This document shows positions 1 through 7,041 of a stretch of 64,000 nt of DNA, in pieces. The stretch lies in the NCBI RefSeq assembly GCF_028291745.1, contig NZ_JAQGNQ010000101.1, positions 1 through 64,000 of the forward strand. The letters run 5' to 3'. The notes under the pieces are model-generated. The model ran no database searches. It was given only the letters and a program-made list of their open reading frames with translations, and was not told where the DNA came from. Made by a program: the position numbers and the translations under genes. Positions within the stretch are counted from its first letter, which is position 1. Each line of letters begins with the position of its first letter. The stretch is from Ramlibacter sp. GTDB lineage: Bacteria; Pseudomonadota; Gammaproteobacteria; Burkholderiales; Burkholderiaceae_C.

Positions 1-571
1 GCGCCTGCGTGCTCGCGTAGCCGTTGGCCTCGGTGGGCGGCAGCACGCGATTGACCAGGCCGACTTCCTGCGCCGCTTCCGCCATGAAGGGCTCGCCCAG
101 CATCAGCGCCTCGGCCGCGCGGTGGTAGCCCAGCATCTGCGGCACCAGCAGGCTGGCCGCCGCTTCCGGGCAGAGGCCGAGATTGACGAAGGGCAGCGAA
201 AAGGCCGCGTTGTCGCCGGCATAGACCAGGTCGCAGTGGAACAGCATGGTCGTGCCGATGCCCACGGCCGGCCCGCACACGGCCGCCAGCAGCGGCTTGG
301 GAAAGGTGGCGATGGCGCGCAGGAAGCGCAGGCCGGGTGCGTCCTGGCCCGAGGGCGGCGCGTTCAGGAAGTCGCCGATGTCGTTGCCGGCGCAGAAGAC
401 CGTCTCGTGGCCTTGCAGCAGCAGCACGCGCACGCTGTCGTCGTCGCGCGCCCGCTCGATCGCATCGGCCAGTGCCGCATACATCTCGGCCGTCAGCGCG
501 TTCTTGCGCGCGAGCCGGTTGAGGGTGAGGGTCATCACGCCGGATTCGGCGTGGACGAGGATGTCGCTCAT
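1..571 (-). CDS. Enoyl-CoA hydratase/isomerase family protein (3' end cut by window edge)
   Basis: My own minus-strand reading from the ATG at 571 gives an open frame to base 1, about 190 residues of a family usually near 255. It is absent from the ORF track because it has no stop in the window. It carries the crotonase oxyanion-hole region ('FCAGNDIGDF', then 'AAVCGPAVGIGTTMLFHCDL') and 'LCPEAAASLLVPQMLG', so it should hydrate enoyl-CoAs or shift their double bond in beta-oxidation. Its ATG overlaps the TGA of the preceding 32-codon relic (ATGA), so translation is probably coupled. It is the last visible gene of the fatty-acid operon. Family is clear; exact substrate is not. Confidence 0.9.
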   Translation of the reverse strand, partial: MSDILVHAESGVMTLTLNRLARKNALTAEMYAALADAIERARDDDSVRVLLLQGHETVFCAGNDIGDFLNAPPSGQDAPGLRFLRAIATFPKPLLAAVCGPAVGIGTTMLFHCDLVYAGDNAAFSLPFVNLGLCPEAAASLLVPQMLGYHRAAEALMLGEPFMAEAAQEVGLVNRVLPPTEANGYASTQA

Positions 572-666
572 TGCAATGCTTCCTTGAGGAAATCGACCAT
601 GTTGCGCCACGCGAGGTAGGCGGCGGGACTGGCCACGTCGAAGTAGAAGGCGATGGCGGGCTGCAT
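568..666 (-). pseudogene. Relic of a DsbA-like 2-hydroxychromene-2-carboxylate isomerase family gene
   Basis: This 32-codon frame starts on a TGATG overlap with the SDR and ends on an ATGA overlap with the enoyl-CoA hydratase. It begins 'FYFDVASPAAYLAW', typical of the N-terminus of HCCA isomerase/DsbA-like proteins (about 200 aa), and ends 'VDFLKEAL', typical of their C-terminus. The thioredoxin-fold centre is missing. The simplest reading is an in-frame deletion of about 170 codons that kept both translational-coupling junctions. The product cannot be a working isomerase. An assembly collapse is possible but would have to keep the frame. Confidence 0.7.
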
Positions 667-1403
667 CAGAACTTCTCCATCCACGGCCGCAGGTCCAGCT
701 CGTGGGTCCAGGCGTCGCGCGGCTGCGTGTGCAGCATCCAGTAGGTTTCGGCGATGTGGTCCGGGTTGACGATGCCGTCCTGCTCCTTCAGCGCGTAGCG
801 CTCGGGGAAGTTGTCGCGGATGAAGGCGGTGTCGATGCCGCCGTCGACCACTACATGCGCCACGTGGATGCCGCGCGGCCCCAGCTCGCGCGCCAGGCTT
901 TGCGCCAGCGCGCGCAGCGCCGCCTTCGCCCCGGCAAAAGCCGCGAAACCGGCGGAGCCGCGCAGCGAGGCGGTGGCGCCGGTGAACAGCATCGTGCCCT
1001 GGCCGCGCGGCGCCATGCAGCGGGCCGCCTTGCGCGCGTTGAGGAAGCCGGCGAAGCAGGCCATCTCCCAGATCTTGAAGTACTTCTGCGCGGTCTCTTC
1101 CAGCACCCCGGCGCGCACGTTGGCGCCGATATTGAAGACGAAGACTTCGATCGCGCCTATGCGCGCCTCGATGTCGTCGAACAGTGCGTCGACCTCGTCC
1201 TCGTTGCGGGCGTCGCAGGCAAAGCCGTGTGCCTCGCCGCCGGCCGCGCGGATCTCCTCGATCAGCGGCTGCAGCTTGTCGAGAGTGCGGCGGGTGGCGC
1301 ACACCGTGTAGCCGCCGCGCGCAAAGCGCTTTGCGATCGCGCCACCCGTGGCGTCCCCCGCGCCGACGACCAGCGCGATGCGGCGCGCGGCTGCTGCTGC
1401 CAT
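666..1403 (-). CDS. SDR family oxidoreductase with atypical active site
   Basis: The start is taken at 'MAAAAARRIALVVGAG' (ATG 1403) because the track's longer form runs into the upstream thioesterase gene; 245 aa is normal for an SDR. The N-terminus shows a variant dinucleotide loop ('VGAGDATGGAIAKRF'). The usual YxxxK is replaced by 'FAGAK', so the catalytic Tyr appears to be Phe while the Lys is kept. It lies 4 bp after the thioesterase stop and before the isomerase relic in the fatty-acid operon. A role with acyl-CoA or hydroxyacid intermediates is inferred from context; with no Tyr it may be a divergent or non-canonical SDR. Confidence 0.85.
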   Translation of the reverse strand: MAAAAARRIALVVGAGDATGGAIAKRFARGGYTVCATRRTLDKLQPLIEEIRAAGGEAHGFACDARNEDEVDALFDDIEARIGAIEVFVFNIGANVRAGVLEETAQKYFKIWEMACFAGFLNARKAARCMAPRGQGTMLFTGATASLRGSAGFAAFAGAKAALRALAQSLARELGPRGIHVAHVVVDGGIDTAFIRDNFPERYALKEQDGIVNPDHIAETYWMLHTQPRDAWTHELDLRPWMEKF

Positions 1404-1407
1404 GGGC

Positions 1408-2217
1408 TCACTCCTTGTAGTACATGACCTGGTGGGTGGTGGCCAGGAGCTCGCCGCTTTCGCTCCACGCCTGGCCGGCGTGGTCGAAGTATCCGCCCGC
1501 GAAGCCCTGCCCGCGCGCCTGCGCCAGCAGATATCCGGAGCCGGCCGCAGCCAGTTGCTGCGCGCACGCATGGAAGTAGATCGTCAGGCTGACGGTGCCG
1601 AGCGGCGTCTGCCGCGCGCGCCGCAGCCAGATGCGCGGGAAGAAGACATCGCACAGGGCCGCGAGCGAAGCGAAGTCCAGCGGCCGCGGCGGATCGTCGC
1701 GCACCCAGAGGCGGCTGGTGCTGTCATCGCTGCCCTGTCCTTCCCAGGTGCGCGGCAACACGCCGAGCACGAAGCGCATGTCGTAGCGCTCCAGCCAGGC
1801 GACGCCACGCCGCGTGGTGCGCGGCACGTCCAGCGGCCGCGGCGCCTCGGGCATGCGCAGTTCGTGCGCACCCCAGGTGGGTCGGCGTACGGCCGTCAGC
1901 GCCGTGGCCGTGGCGACGAGTTCATCCCCTTGGCGCATCTCGATGATCCAGTGCTGGGTGGACCGATTGGTGCGCACCGGGCGCGGGTGCAGGCTGAAGG
2001 CGCCGTCGGCCAGCGCCGCAGCGAAGTTGATCGTGAAGGCGACCGGGTCGCCGAGGCGCTGCGGATGCTGCAGCACGGACTGCAGGCACTGAGCGGCGGT
2101 GATGCCGCCGAAGGGGCCGATGAAGTTGGCGTAGGGGGGGCTGGTGTGGCCTTGCCACGCGCCGTCGCCTTGCGGCTGCAGGGAGATGGCGTTGTCGAAG
2201 GGGTGGGGTGCGGTCAT
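1408..2217 (-). CDS. TesB-like acyl-CoA thioesterase
   Basis: A 269-aa protein with the double-hotdog layout of TesB-like thioesterases. An N-terminal half holds 'FIGPFGGITAAQCLQSVL' and a C-terminal half ends in 'LLAQARGQGFAGGYFDHAG' and 'WSESGELLATTHQVMYYKE', the typical close of family members. It should hydrolyse acyl-CoA to free acid and CoA in the cytoplasm. It follows the thiolase in the operon, separated by a REP-like repeat, and is 4 bp from the SDR. Chain-length preference cannot be read from sequence. Confidence 0.85.
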   Translation of the reverse strand: MTAPHPFDNAISLQPQGDGAWQGHTSPPYANFIGPFGGITAAQCLQSVLQHPQRLGDPVAFTINFAAALADGAFSLHPRPVRTNRSTQHWIIEMRQGDELVATATALTAVRRPTWGAHELRMPEAPRPLDVPRTTRRGVAWLERYDMRFVLGVLPRTWEGQGSDDSTSRLWVRDDPPRPLDFASLAALCDVFFPRIWLRRARQTPLGTVSLTIYFHACAQQLAAAGSGYLLAQARGQGFAGGYFDHAGQAWSESGELLATTHQVMYYKE

Positions 2218-2244
2218 GCGGCCTCGTGAGGGGTGGACTTCACT

Positions 2245-2340
2245 CCCTCTCCCGCCGCGCGGGAGAGGGTGGGGGTGAGGGTGCGTGCAATGCCGGCGCC
2301 GCTGCCCTCACCCCTGCCCTCTCCCGCAAGCGGGAGAGGG
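2245..2340. repeat. Composite REP-like palindromic pair
   Basis: Two hairpins with 9-10 bp stems ('CCCTCTCCCG...CGGGAGAGGG') lie at 2245-2269 and 2318-2340 in opposite orientation, with complementary outer flanks, so the whole unit is itself an inverted repeat. It fills the spacer between thiolase and thioesterase genes. This is the layout of bacterial BIME/REP pairs; it may act as an mRNA processing or attenuation site inside the operon. Confidence 0.8.
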
Positions 2341-2362
2341 AGAAAGAAGGGAATGCGGCGGC

Positions 2363-3568
2363 TCAAACCCGCTCGAAAATCCCCGCCGCCCCCTGCCCCA
2401 TCCCCACGCACATCGTCACCATCCCGTACTTCAGGTTCTTGCGCCGCAGCGCATGCACCACCGTCGCGGAGCGGATCGCGCCGGTGGCGCCGAGCGGGTG
2501 GCCGAGTGCGATGGCGCCGCCCATGGGATTGACCTTGGACGCATCGAGACCCAGAGTGGCTATCACCGCCAGCGACTGCGCGGCGAACGCTTCGTTCAGT
2601 TCGATCCAGCCCATGTCGTCCTGCTTGAGGCCGGCGTTCTTCAGGGCCGCGGGAATGGCTTCGATGGGACCGATGCCCATGATCTGGGGCGGCACGCCGC
2701 GGCTGGCGTAGCTGACGAAACGCGCGAGCGGCTGCAGCCCGAAGCGCTTGACGGCCGCTTCGCTGGCCAGGATCAGCGCGCCGGCGCCGTCGGAAGTCTG
2801 CGAGCTGTTGCCCGCCGTCACGCTGCCGCGCGCCGCGAACACGGGCTTGAGTCTGGCGAGTGTTTCCACCGTCGTGTCCGGCCGCGCGCCTTCGTCGAGG
2901 TTGACCTTGCGGGTGGCGATGCTGACTTCGGCCGACGCGAGGTCGAGCGAGCGCTCGGCCACTTCGACGGCCGTGATCTCATCGCCGAACTCGCCGGCCT
3001 TCATGGCGGCGATCGCCTTCATGTGCGACCGGTAGGCGAATTCATCCTGCGCATCGCGGCTCACCTTCCATTGGCGCGCGACCTTTTCGGCGGTGAGCCC
3101 CATGCCGTAGGCGATGCCGTAGCTCTCGATGTCGTCGGGGTTGGAGAAGATGGTGGGCGACAGCGAGGGCGTGTTGCCCATCATGGGCACCATGCTCATG
3201 CTCTCGGTGCCGGCGGCGATCATCACGTCGGCCTCGCCGACGCGGATGCGGTCGGCCGCCATCTGCACGGCGGCCAGCCCGGAGGCGCAGAAGCGGTTCA
3301 CGGTGATGCCGCCGACCGACTTCGGCAGGCCCGCGAGCACGGCGCCGATGCGCGCGACGTTGAGCCCCTGCGGCCCTTCGGGAATCGCGCAGCCGCAGAC
3401 AATGTCCTCGATGGCGTGCGGGTCGAGGGTCGGGACCTGCGCGAGAGCGGACTTCAGCACGCTGGCGAGCAGTTCGTCCGGCCGCATGTTGCGAAAGAAG
3501 CCACGATGCGAGCGCCCGATGGGGGAGCGGGTGGCGGCGACGATGTAGGCGTCCTGGATTTGTTTCAC
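2363..3568 (-). CDS. Acetyl-CoA C-acyltransferase (thiolase)
   Basis: A 401-aa type-I thiolase that cleaves 3-ketoacyl-CoA, the last beta-oxidation step. The nucleophilic Cys lies in 'NRFCASGLAAVQMAADRI' (about residue 90). The C-terminal 'GHPLGATGAIRS' and 'CVGMGQGAAGIFE' supply the His and second Cys. The start is GTG at 3568, overlapping the DUF559 stop by GTGA; a TGA lies two codons upstream in frame, and AGGAG sits 8 nt before it, so this start is well fixed. Relatives from memory carry a slightly longer N-terminus, so the upstream insertion may have trimmed it. It works with the dehydrogenase/hydratase fusion encoded upstream. Confidence 0.95.
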   Translation of the reverse strand: MKQIQDAYIVAATRSPIGRSHRGFFRNMRPDELLASVLKSALAQVPTLDPHAIEDIVCGCAIPEGPQGLNVARIGAVLAGLPKSVGGITVNRFCASGLAAVQMAADRIRVGEADVMIAAGTESMSMVPMMGNTPSLSPTIFSNPDDIESYGIAYGMGLTAEKVARQWKVSRDAQDEFAYRSHMKAIAAMKAGEFGDEITAVEVAERSLDLASAEVSIATRKVNLDEGARPDTTVETLARLKPVFAARGSVTAGNSSQTSDGAGALILASEAAVKRFGLQPLARFVSYASRGVPPQIMGIGPIEAIPAALKNAGLKQDDMGWIELNEAFAAQSLAVIATLGLDASKVNPMGGAIALGHPLGATGAIRSATVVHALRRKNLKYGMVTMCVGMGQGAAGIFERV

Positions 3569-3981
3569 TGGTCAGGCTCCTGGCTGTTGGCTCCTTCCCC
3601 CTCCGGGGGAAGGCTGGGATGGGGGCGCTCGCCCACCAGCCCGAGTTGTTCGGCGATGACGCTCAGCACGCCATCCATGTTCGTCAACGGTTCGTTGGTC
3701 GCGAATCGCAGGACCGCGAAGCCGTGGGCGCGGAAGAATGCATCACGATCGGCGTCGTACTCCACCTGGTCGGCATGCTGCGAGCCATCCAGTTCCACGA
3801 TCAGTTTCGGCGCCAAGCAGGCGAAGTCCGCAACGTAGTTACCGAGCGGGTGCTGCCTGCGAAACTTCACCCCGAGTTGCTCCATGCGCAGTTTCGACCA
3901 GAGTTTCCGCTCCGAGTCGGTCATGCCCGCCCGCAATTTGCGGGCGTTGCCGTGCGTGGTGGAGAAGGCCTGGTTCCGCAT
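3565..3981 (-). CDS. DUF559 (PD-(D/E)XK/Vsr-like) domain protein
   Basis: A 138-aa protein with the DUF559 core 'LWSKLRMEQLGVKFRRQHPLG', then 'VADFACLAPKLIVELDGSQH', then 'RDAFFRAHGFAVLRF'. Its D/E-x-D residues resemble a Vsr-type endonuclease fold. No function has been firmly assigned to the family. It interrupts a fatty-acid operon where it has no metabolic role. The last codons ('GERPHPSLPPEGEG') are encoded by a 38-bp repeat whose inverted copy lies just upstream of the start codon, so the gene looks like cargo of a repeat-bounded cassette. Confidence 0.85.
   Translation of the reverse strand: MRNQAFSTTHGNARKLRAGMTDSERKLWSKLRMEQLGVKFRRQHPLGNYVADFACLAPKLIVELDGSQHADQVEYDADRDAFFRAHGFAVLRFATNEPLTNMDGVLSVIAEQLGLVGERPHPSLPPEGEGANSQEPDQ
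3593..3630 (-). repeat. 38-bp REP-like inverted repeat, copy A (inside DUF559 3' end)
   Basis: Contains an internal palindrome ('CCTTCCCCC'/'GGGGGAAGG'). Its reverse complement matches the copy at 3984-4021 at 37 of 38 positions by eye. It encodes the Pro/Glu-rich C-terminal tail of the DUF559 protein. Confidence 0.85.
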
Positions 3982-3983
3982 GG

Positions 3984-4021
3984 GAGCGCCCCCATCCCGG
4001 CCTTCCCCCGGAGGGGGAAGG
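3984..4021 (+). repeat. 38-bp REP-like inverted repeat, copy B (upstream of DUF559)
   Basis: Near-perfect inverted partner of 3593-3630, ending 2 bp before the DUF559 start codon and filling most of the spacer to the upstream fad gene. A third, more diverged copy lies at 9624-9661, so this is a dispersed family. Confidence 0.85.
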
Positions 4022-4038
4022 AGGGAGACAGGGCAGCC

Positions 4039-6495
4039 TCAATTGCGCACCGGCTTCCCCGTACTCAGCATCCCCAGGATCCGCTCCTGCGTCTTCGGGT
4101 GCTGGACCAGCGCGCAGAAGGCCTGGCGCTCCAGCGTCATCAGGTATTCCTCCGTCACCAGCGTATTGGCGTCCACATCCCCGCCCGTGACCACATTGGC
4201 AATCAGCGAAGCGATATGAAAGTCGTGCGCGCTGGCAAAGCCGCCATCGCGCAGGTTCACCAGTTGCCCCTGGATCGTCGCCTTCGCGCTGCGGCCCGCC
4301 ACCGGGAACAGGCGCTTGTGCGGCGGGCGGTAGCCCGCGTCGTACAGCGACTTCGCCTGTTGCAGCGCGATGTACAGCAGTTCGTCCTTCTGCGGCACGA
4401 CGATGTCGCTCTCCAGCAGGTAGCCTAGCTTGCGCGACTCGATCGCGCTCGTGCCCACCTTGGCCATCGCGGCGGCCGTGAACCCCTCGGTCAGGAACTT
4501 CAACAGGTCGCGGTCGGTGCTGCTCGCCGCGTTCTCCGCGGCGCGGCGCGCGATGTACGTGAGGCCGCCGGCCCCCGGCACCAGGCCGACGCCCACTTCC
4601 ACGAGGCCCATGTAGCTTTCCATCGCCACCACGCGCCTGGCCGAATACAGCCCCAGCTCGCAGCCACCGCCCAGGGCCAGCCCGCGAATCGCGGACACCA
4701 CCGGCACGCTCGCATAGCGCAGACGCAGCATCGTCTGCTGCATGAAGCCTTCCGCGTCTTCGATGGCCGCCACGCCCACGGCAATGAAGGCCGGCAGCGT
4801 CGACTCGAGGTCGGCGCCGGCGCTGAAGGGTTCATCGCCAGACCAGATCACCATGCCCTGGAAGTCCTTCTCGGCCATCTCCACCGCCTGCTGCAGGCCC
4901 TCGCACACCTCGGGGCTGATGGTGTGCATCTTGGTCTTGAGGCTGACGATCAGCACCTCGTGGTCCAGCGTCCACAAGCGGATGTTCCGGTCCTCGTGCA
5001 GCGTCGTGCCCGCAGCCTCGAAGCGGGGACCCGCCTCGCCGCGCAGCAGCTCGAGGAACAGCTGGCGCTGGTACACCGGCAGCACGCGACGCGGCGCGAA
5101 CTTGCCGCTGGTGGGATTGAACGATCCCTGCTCGGTGTGCACGCCGCCCGCGTCGGCGACCGGGCCCTTGAACACCCACTCGGGCAGCGGCGCGTTCGAG
5201 AGCGTCTTGCCGGCCGCGATGTCCTCCTGGATCCACTGCGCCACCTGCAGCCAGCCCGCCTCCTGCCACAGCTCGAACGGGCCCTGCTTCATGCCGAAGC
5301 CCCAGCGCATCGCCTGATCGACGTCACGCGCGGTTTCGGCGATCGTGGCCAGATGCACGGCGGCGTAGTGGAAGCTGTTGCGCAGAATGGCCCACAGGAA
5401 CTGGCCCTGCGGTCCGGTCGCATTGCGCAGCAGCTTCAGGCGCTCGGCAGCCGGCTTCTTCAGCATGCGGCCATAGACCTCGTCGGCCTTCTGGCCGCCG
5501 GGAATGTACTCCTCGCTTTCCAGCTCGAAGCGCAGGATGTCGCGGCCCACCTTCTTGTAGAAGCCGGCCTTGGTCTTCTGGCCGAGGTTGCCGAGTGCGA
5601 TCAGCTTGGCCAGCACCGGCGGCGTGCCGAAGCTGCCATAGAAGGGATCGGTCTCGGGCGACAGCGTGTCCTGCAGCGTCTTGACGACGTGCGCCATCGT
5701 GTCCAGGCCCACGACGTCCGCCGTGCGGAAGGTGCCGCTGGAAGCGCGACCCAGCTTCTTGCCGGTGAGGTCGTCGACCACGTCGAACGACAGGCCAAAT
5801 TTCTCCACCTCGCGCATCGTGCCCAGCATGCCGGCGATGCCGACGCGGTTCGCGATGAAGTTGGGCGTGTCCTTGGCGCGCACCACGCCCTTGCCCAGCG
5901 CACTGGTGACGAAGGTCTCCAGCTGGTCGAGGATCCCGGGCCGCGTGGTCGGCGTGGCGATCAGTTCCACCAGCAGCATATAGCGCGGCGGGTTGAAGAA
6001 GTGGATGCCGCAAAAGCGCGGCTTGAGCGCATCGGGCAGCGCCTCGGACAGCTTCGTGATCGACAGGCCCGAGGTGTTGGACGCGACGATCGCATGCTTG
6101 GCGATGTGCGGCGCGATCTTCCGGTACAGATCGAGCTTCCAGTCCATGCGCTCGGCGATCGCCTCGATCACCAGGTCGCATTCGCCCAGCAGCGCCATGT
6201 GCTCTTCGTAGTTCGCGGGCTGGATCAGACCAGCGTCTTCCGGCACCCCCAGCGGCGAGGGCTTGAGCTTCTTCAGGTTCTCGACGGCCCGGGTCACGAT
6301 GCCGTTCTTCGCACCGTCCTTGGCCGGCAGATCGAACAGCACCACCGGCACCTTCACGTTCACCAGGTGCGCCGCGATCTGCGCGCCCATCACGCCGGCG
6401 CCCAGCACGGCCACCTTCCTCACCAGGAAGCGGTTGGCCATCGCCCTGGCAGCCGCGGCCTGCACGGCGGCTTGTTCGTCTTGGTCCTTGTTCAT
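4039..6495 (-). CDS. 3-hydroxyacyl-CoA dehydrogenase/enoyl-CoA hydratase fusion
   Basis: An 818-aa beta-oxidation enzyme with domain order dehydrogenase then hydratase, the reverse of E. coli FadB. An NAD-binding fold comes first ('VAVLGAGVMGAQIAAHL', residues ~28-44), with 'NTSGLSITKLSEALP' and 'GIHFFNPPRYMLLVELI' near 165, then the helical dehydrogenase C-domains. The C-terminal crotonase domain (from about 510) has 'FSAGADLESTL' and 'GLALGGGCELGLYSARRVV'. It should hydrate enoyl-CoA and oxidise the 3-hydroxyacyl-CoA for the thiolase. ATG 6495 is preceded by GGGAG. A repeat and the DUF559 cassette now separate it from its thiolase partner. Confidence 0.93.
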   Translation of the reverse strand: MNKDQDEQAAVQAAAARAMANRFLVRKVAVLGAGVMGAQIAAHLVNVKVPVVLFDLPAKDGAKNGIVTRAVENLKKLKPSPLGVPEDAGLIQPANYEEHMALLGECDLVIEAIAERMDWKLDLYRKIAPHIAKHAIVASNTSGLSITKLSEALPDALKPRFCGIHFFNPPRYMLLVELIATPTTRPGILDQLETFVTSALGKGVVRAKDTPNFIANRVGIAGMLGTMREVEKFGLSFDVVDDLTGKKLGRASSGTFRTADVVGLDTMAHVVKTLQDTLSPETDPFYGSFGTPPVLAKLIALGNLGQKTKAGFYKKVGRDILRFELESEEYIPGGQKADEVYGRMLKKPAAERLKLLRNATGPQGQFLWAILRNSFHYAAVHLATIAETARDVDQAMRWGFGMKQGPFELWQEAGWLQVAQWIQEDIAAGKTLSNAPLPEWVFKGPVADAGGVHTEQGSFNPTSGKFAPRRVLPVYQRQLFLELLRGEAGPRFEAAGTTLHEDRNIRLWTLDHEVLIVSLKTKMHTISPEVCEGLQQAVEMAEKDFQGMVIWSGDEPFSAGADLESTLPAFIAVGVAAIEDAEGFMQQTMLRLRYASVPVVSAIRGLALGGGCELGLYSARRVVAMESYMGLVEVGVGLVPGAGGLTYIARRAAENAASSTDRDLLKFLTEGFTAAAMAKVGTSAIESRKLGYLLESDIVVPQKDELLYIALQQAKSLYDAGYRPPHKRLFPVAGRSAKATIQGQLVNLRDGGFASAHDFHIASLIANVVTGGDVDANTLVTEEYLMTLERQAFCALVQHPKTQERILGMLSTGKPVRN

Positions 6496-6510
6496 GTCGA
6501 TGGCTCCCGG

Positions 6511-7041
6511 TTACTGCACGCGCACCCAGGTCTGCGTGCGGTAGAACGGGCCGAGGTAGCCCCGCACCTGCAGCTTCTGGCCGTTGTCGACCGGCGCGAG
6601 CTTGAGCGTGTATTCCTTGCCGTTCTCGGGGTCGAGGATCTTGCCGTTCTCCCACACGTCCTGCCCATCGGCCTTGCGGGCCCCGCGGATGATCTCCAGC
6701 CCCTGGATGGCCTGGCCCTTGCGTTCGTCCTTGCACTCCTCGCAGGTGGGCTTGGCGTCCTTCTTCAGGGTCTTCTCGATGCGGCCGGTGAGCACGCCGC
6801 CGGATTCGCTGATGCGGATCTCCGCCTTCGCTTCGCCGCTCTTGTCGTCGATGCTGCGCCAGAGGCCGACGGGTGAGACCTGGGCGAACACGCCGCCAGC
6901 TACCAGGAGGAGCCCCAGGAATGTCATTGCGGGCTTGACCCGCAATCCACGCGCGACACGAGCGCCGCTTGGATCCCGGGTCAAGCCCGGGATGACATCC
7001 ATTTTCGGCCGTTGTTCGCAGTGGGTCTTCATGCTGTTCAT
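6511..7041 (-). CDS. DUF2147 secreted protein with repeat-disrupted signal peptide
   Basis: The mature part from 'VSPVGLWRSIDDKSGEAKAEI' to 'YLGPFYRTQTWVRVQ' is a DUF2147 domain (~110 aa), usually periplasmic and of unknown function, with a CxxC ('CEEC'). The hydrophobic segment 'FLGLLLVAGGVFAQ' is a normal signal-peptide core. Between the natural start ('MNSMKTHCEQ', ATGA overlap with the acyl-CoA dehydrogenase) and that core lies 'GLTRDPSGARVARGLRVKP', encoded by a REP-like repeat. Export may fail, or translation may restart at an ATG inside the repeat (6927). Coordinates use the longest form. Confidence 0.8.
   Translation of the reverse strand: MNSMKTHCEQRPKMDVIPGLTRDPSGARVARGLRVKPAMTFLGLLLVAGGVFAQVSPVGLWRSIDDKSGEAKAEIRISESGGVLTGRIEKTLKKDAKPTCEECKDERKGQAIQGLEIIRGARKADGQDVWENGKILDPENGKEYTLKLAPVDNGQKLQVRGYLGPFYRTQTWVRVQ
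6921..7000. repeat. Composite REP-like element (family B) within the DUF2147 gene
   Basis: Two palindromic halves in opposite orientation: 'TGCGGGCTTGACCCGCA' and 'TCCCGGGTCAAGCCCGGGA', each ending in a GTCAT/ATGAC edge. The same composite recurs at 11845, 16005 and 17189. Here it is translated in frame as part of the N-terminus. Confidence 0.85.

Noticed and set aside
568-1302. 244-aa minus ORF fused to the isomerase relic
   Set aside because: The part upstream of the relic is a frameshifted reading of the SDR gene; only the last 32 codons are meaningful.
2245-2340. Possible CRISPR or phage att site at the palindromic repeats
   Set aside because: Only two opposed hairpins with no regular spacers, integrase or duplicated tRNA end; fits REP/BIME repeats instead.
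2285-3838. 517-aa plus-strand ORF
   Set aside because: Complement of the thiolase and the DUF559 gene; starts inside a REP-like repeat.
4924-6876. 650-aa plus-strand ORF
   Set aside because: Complement of the hydroxyacyl-CoA dehydrogenase/hydratase fusion.
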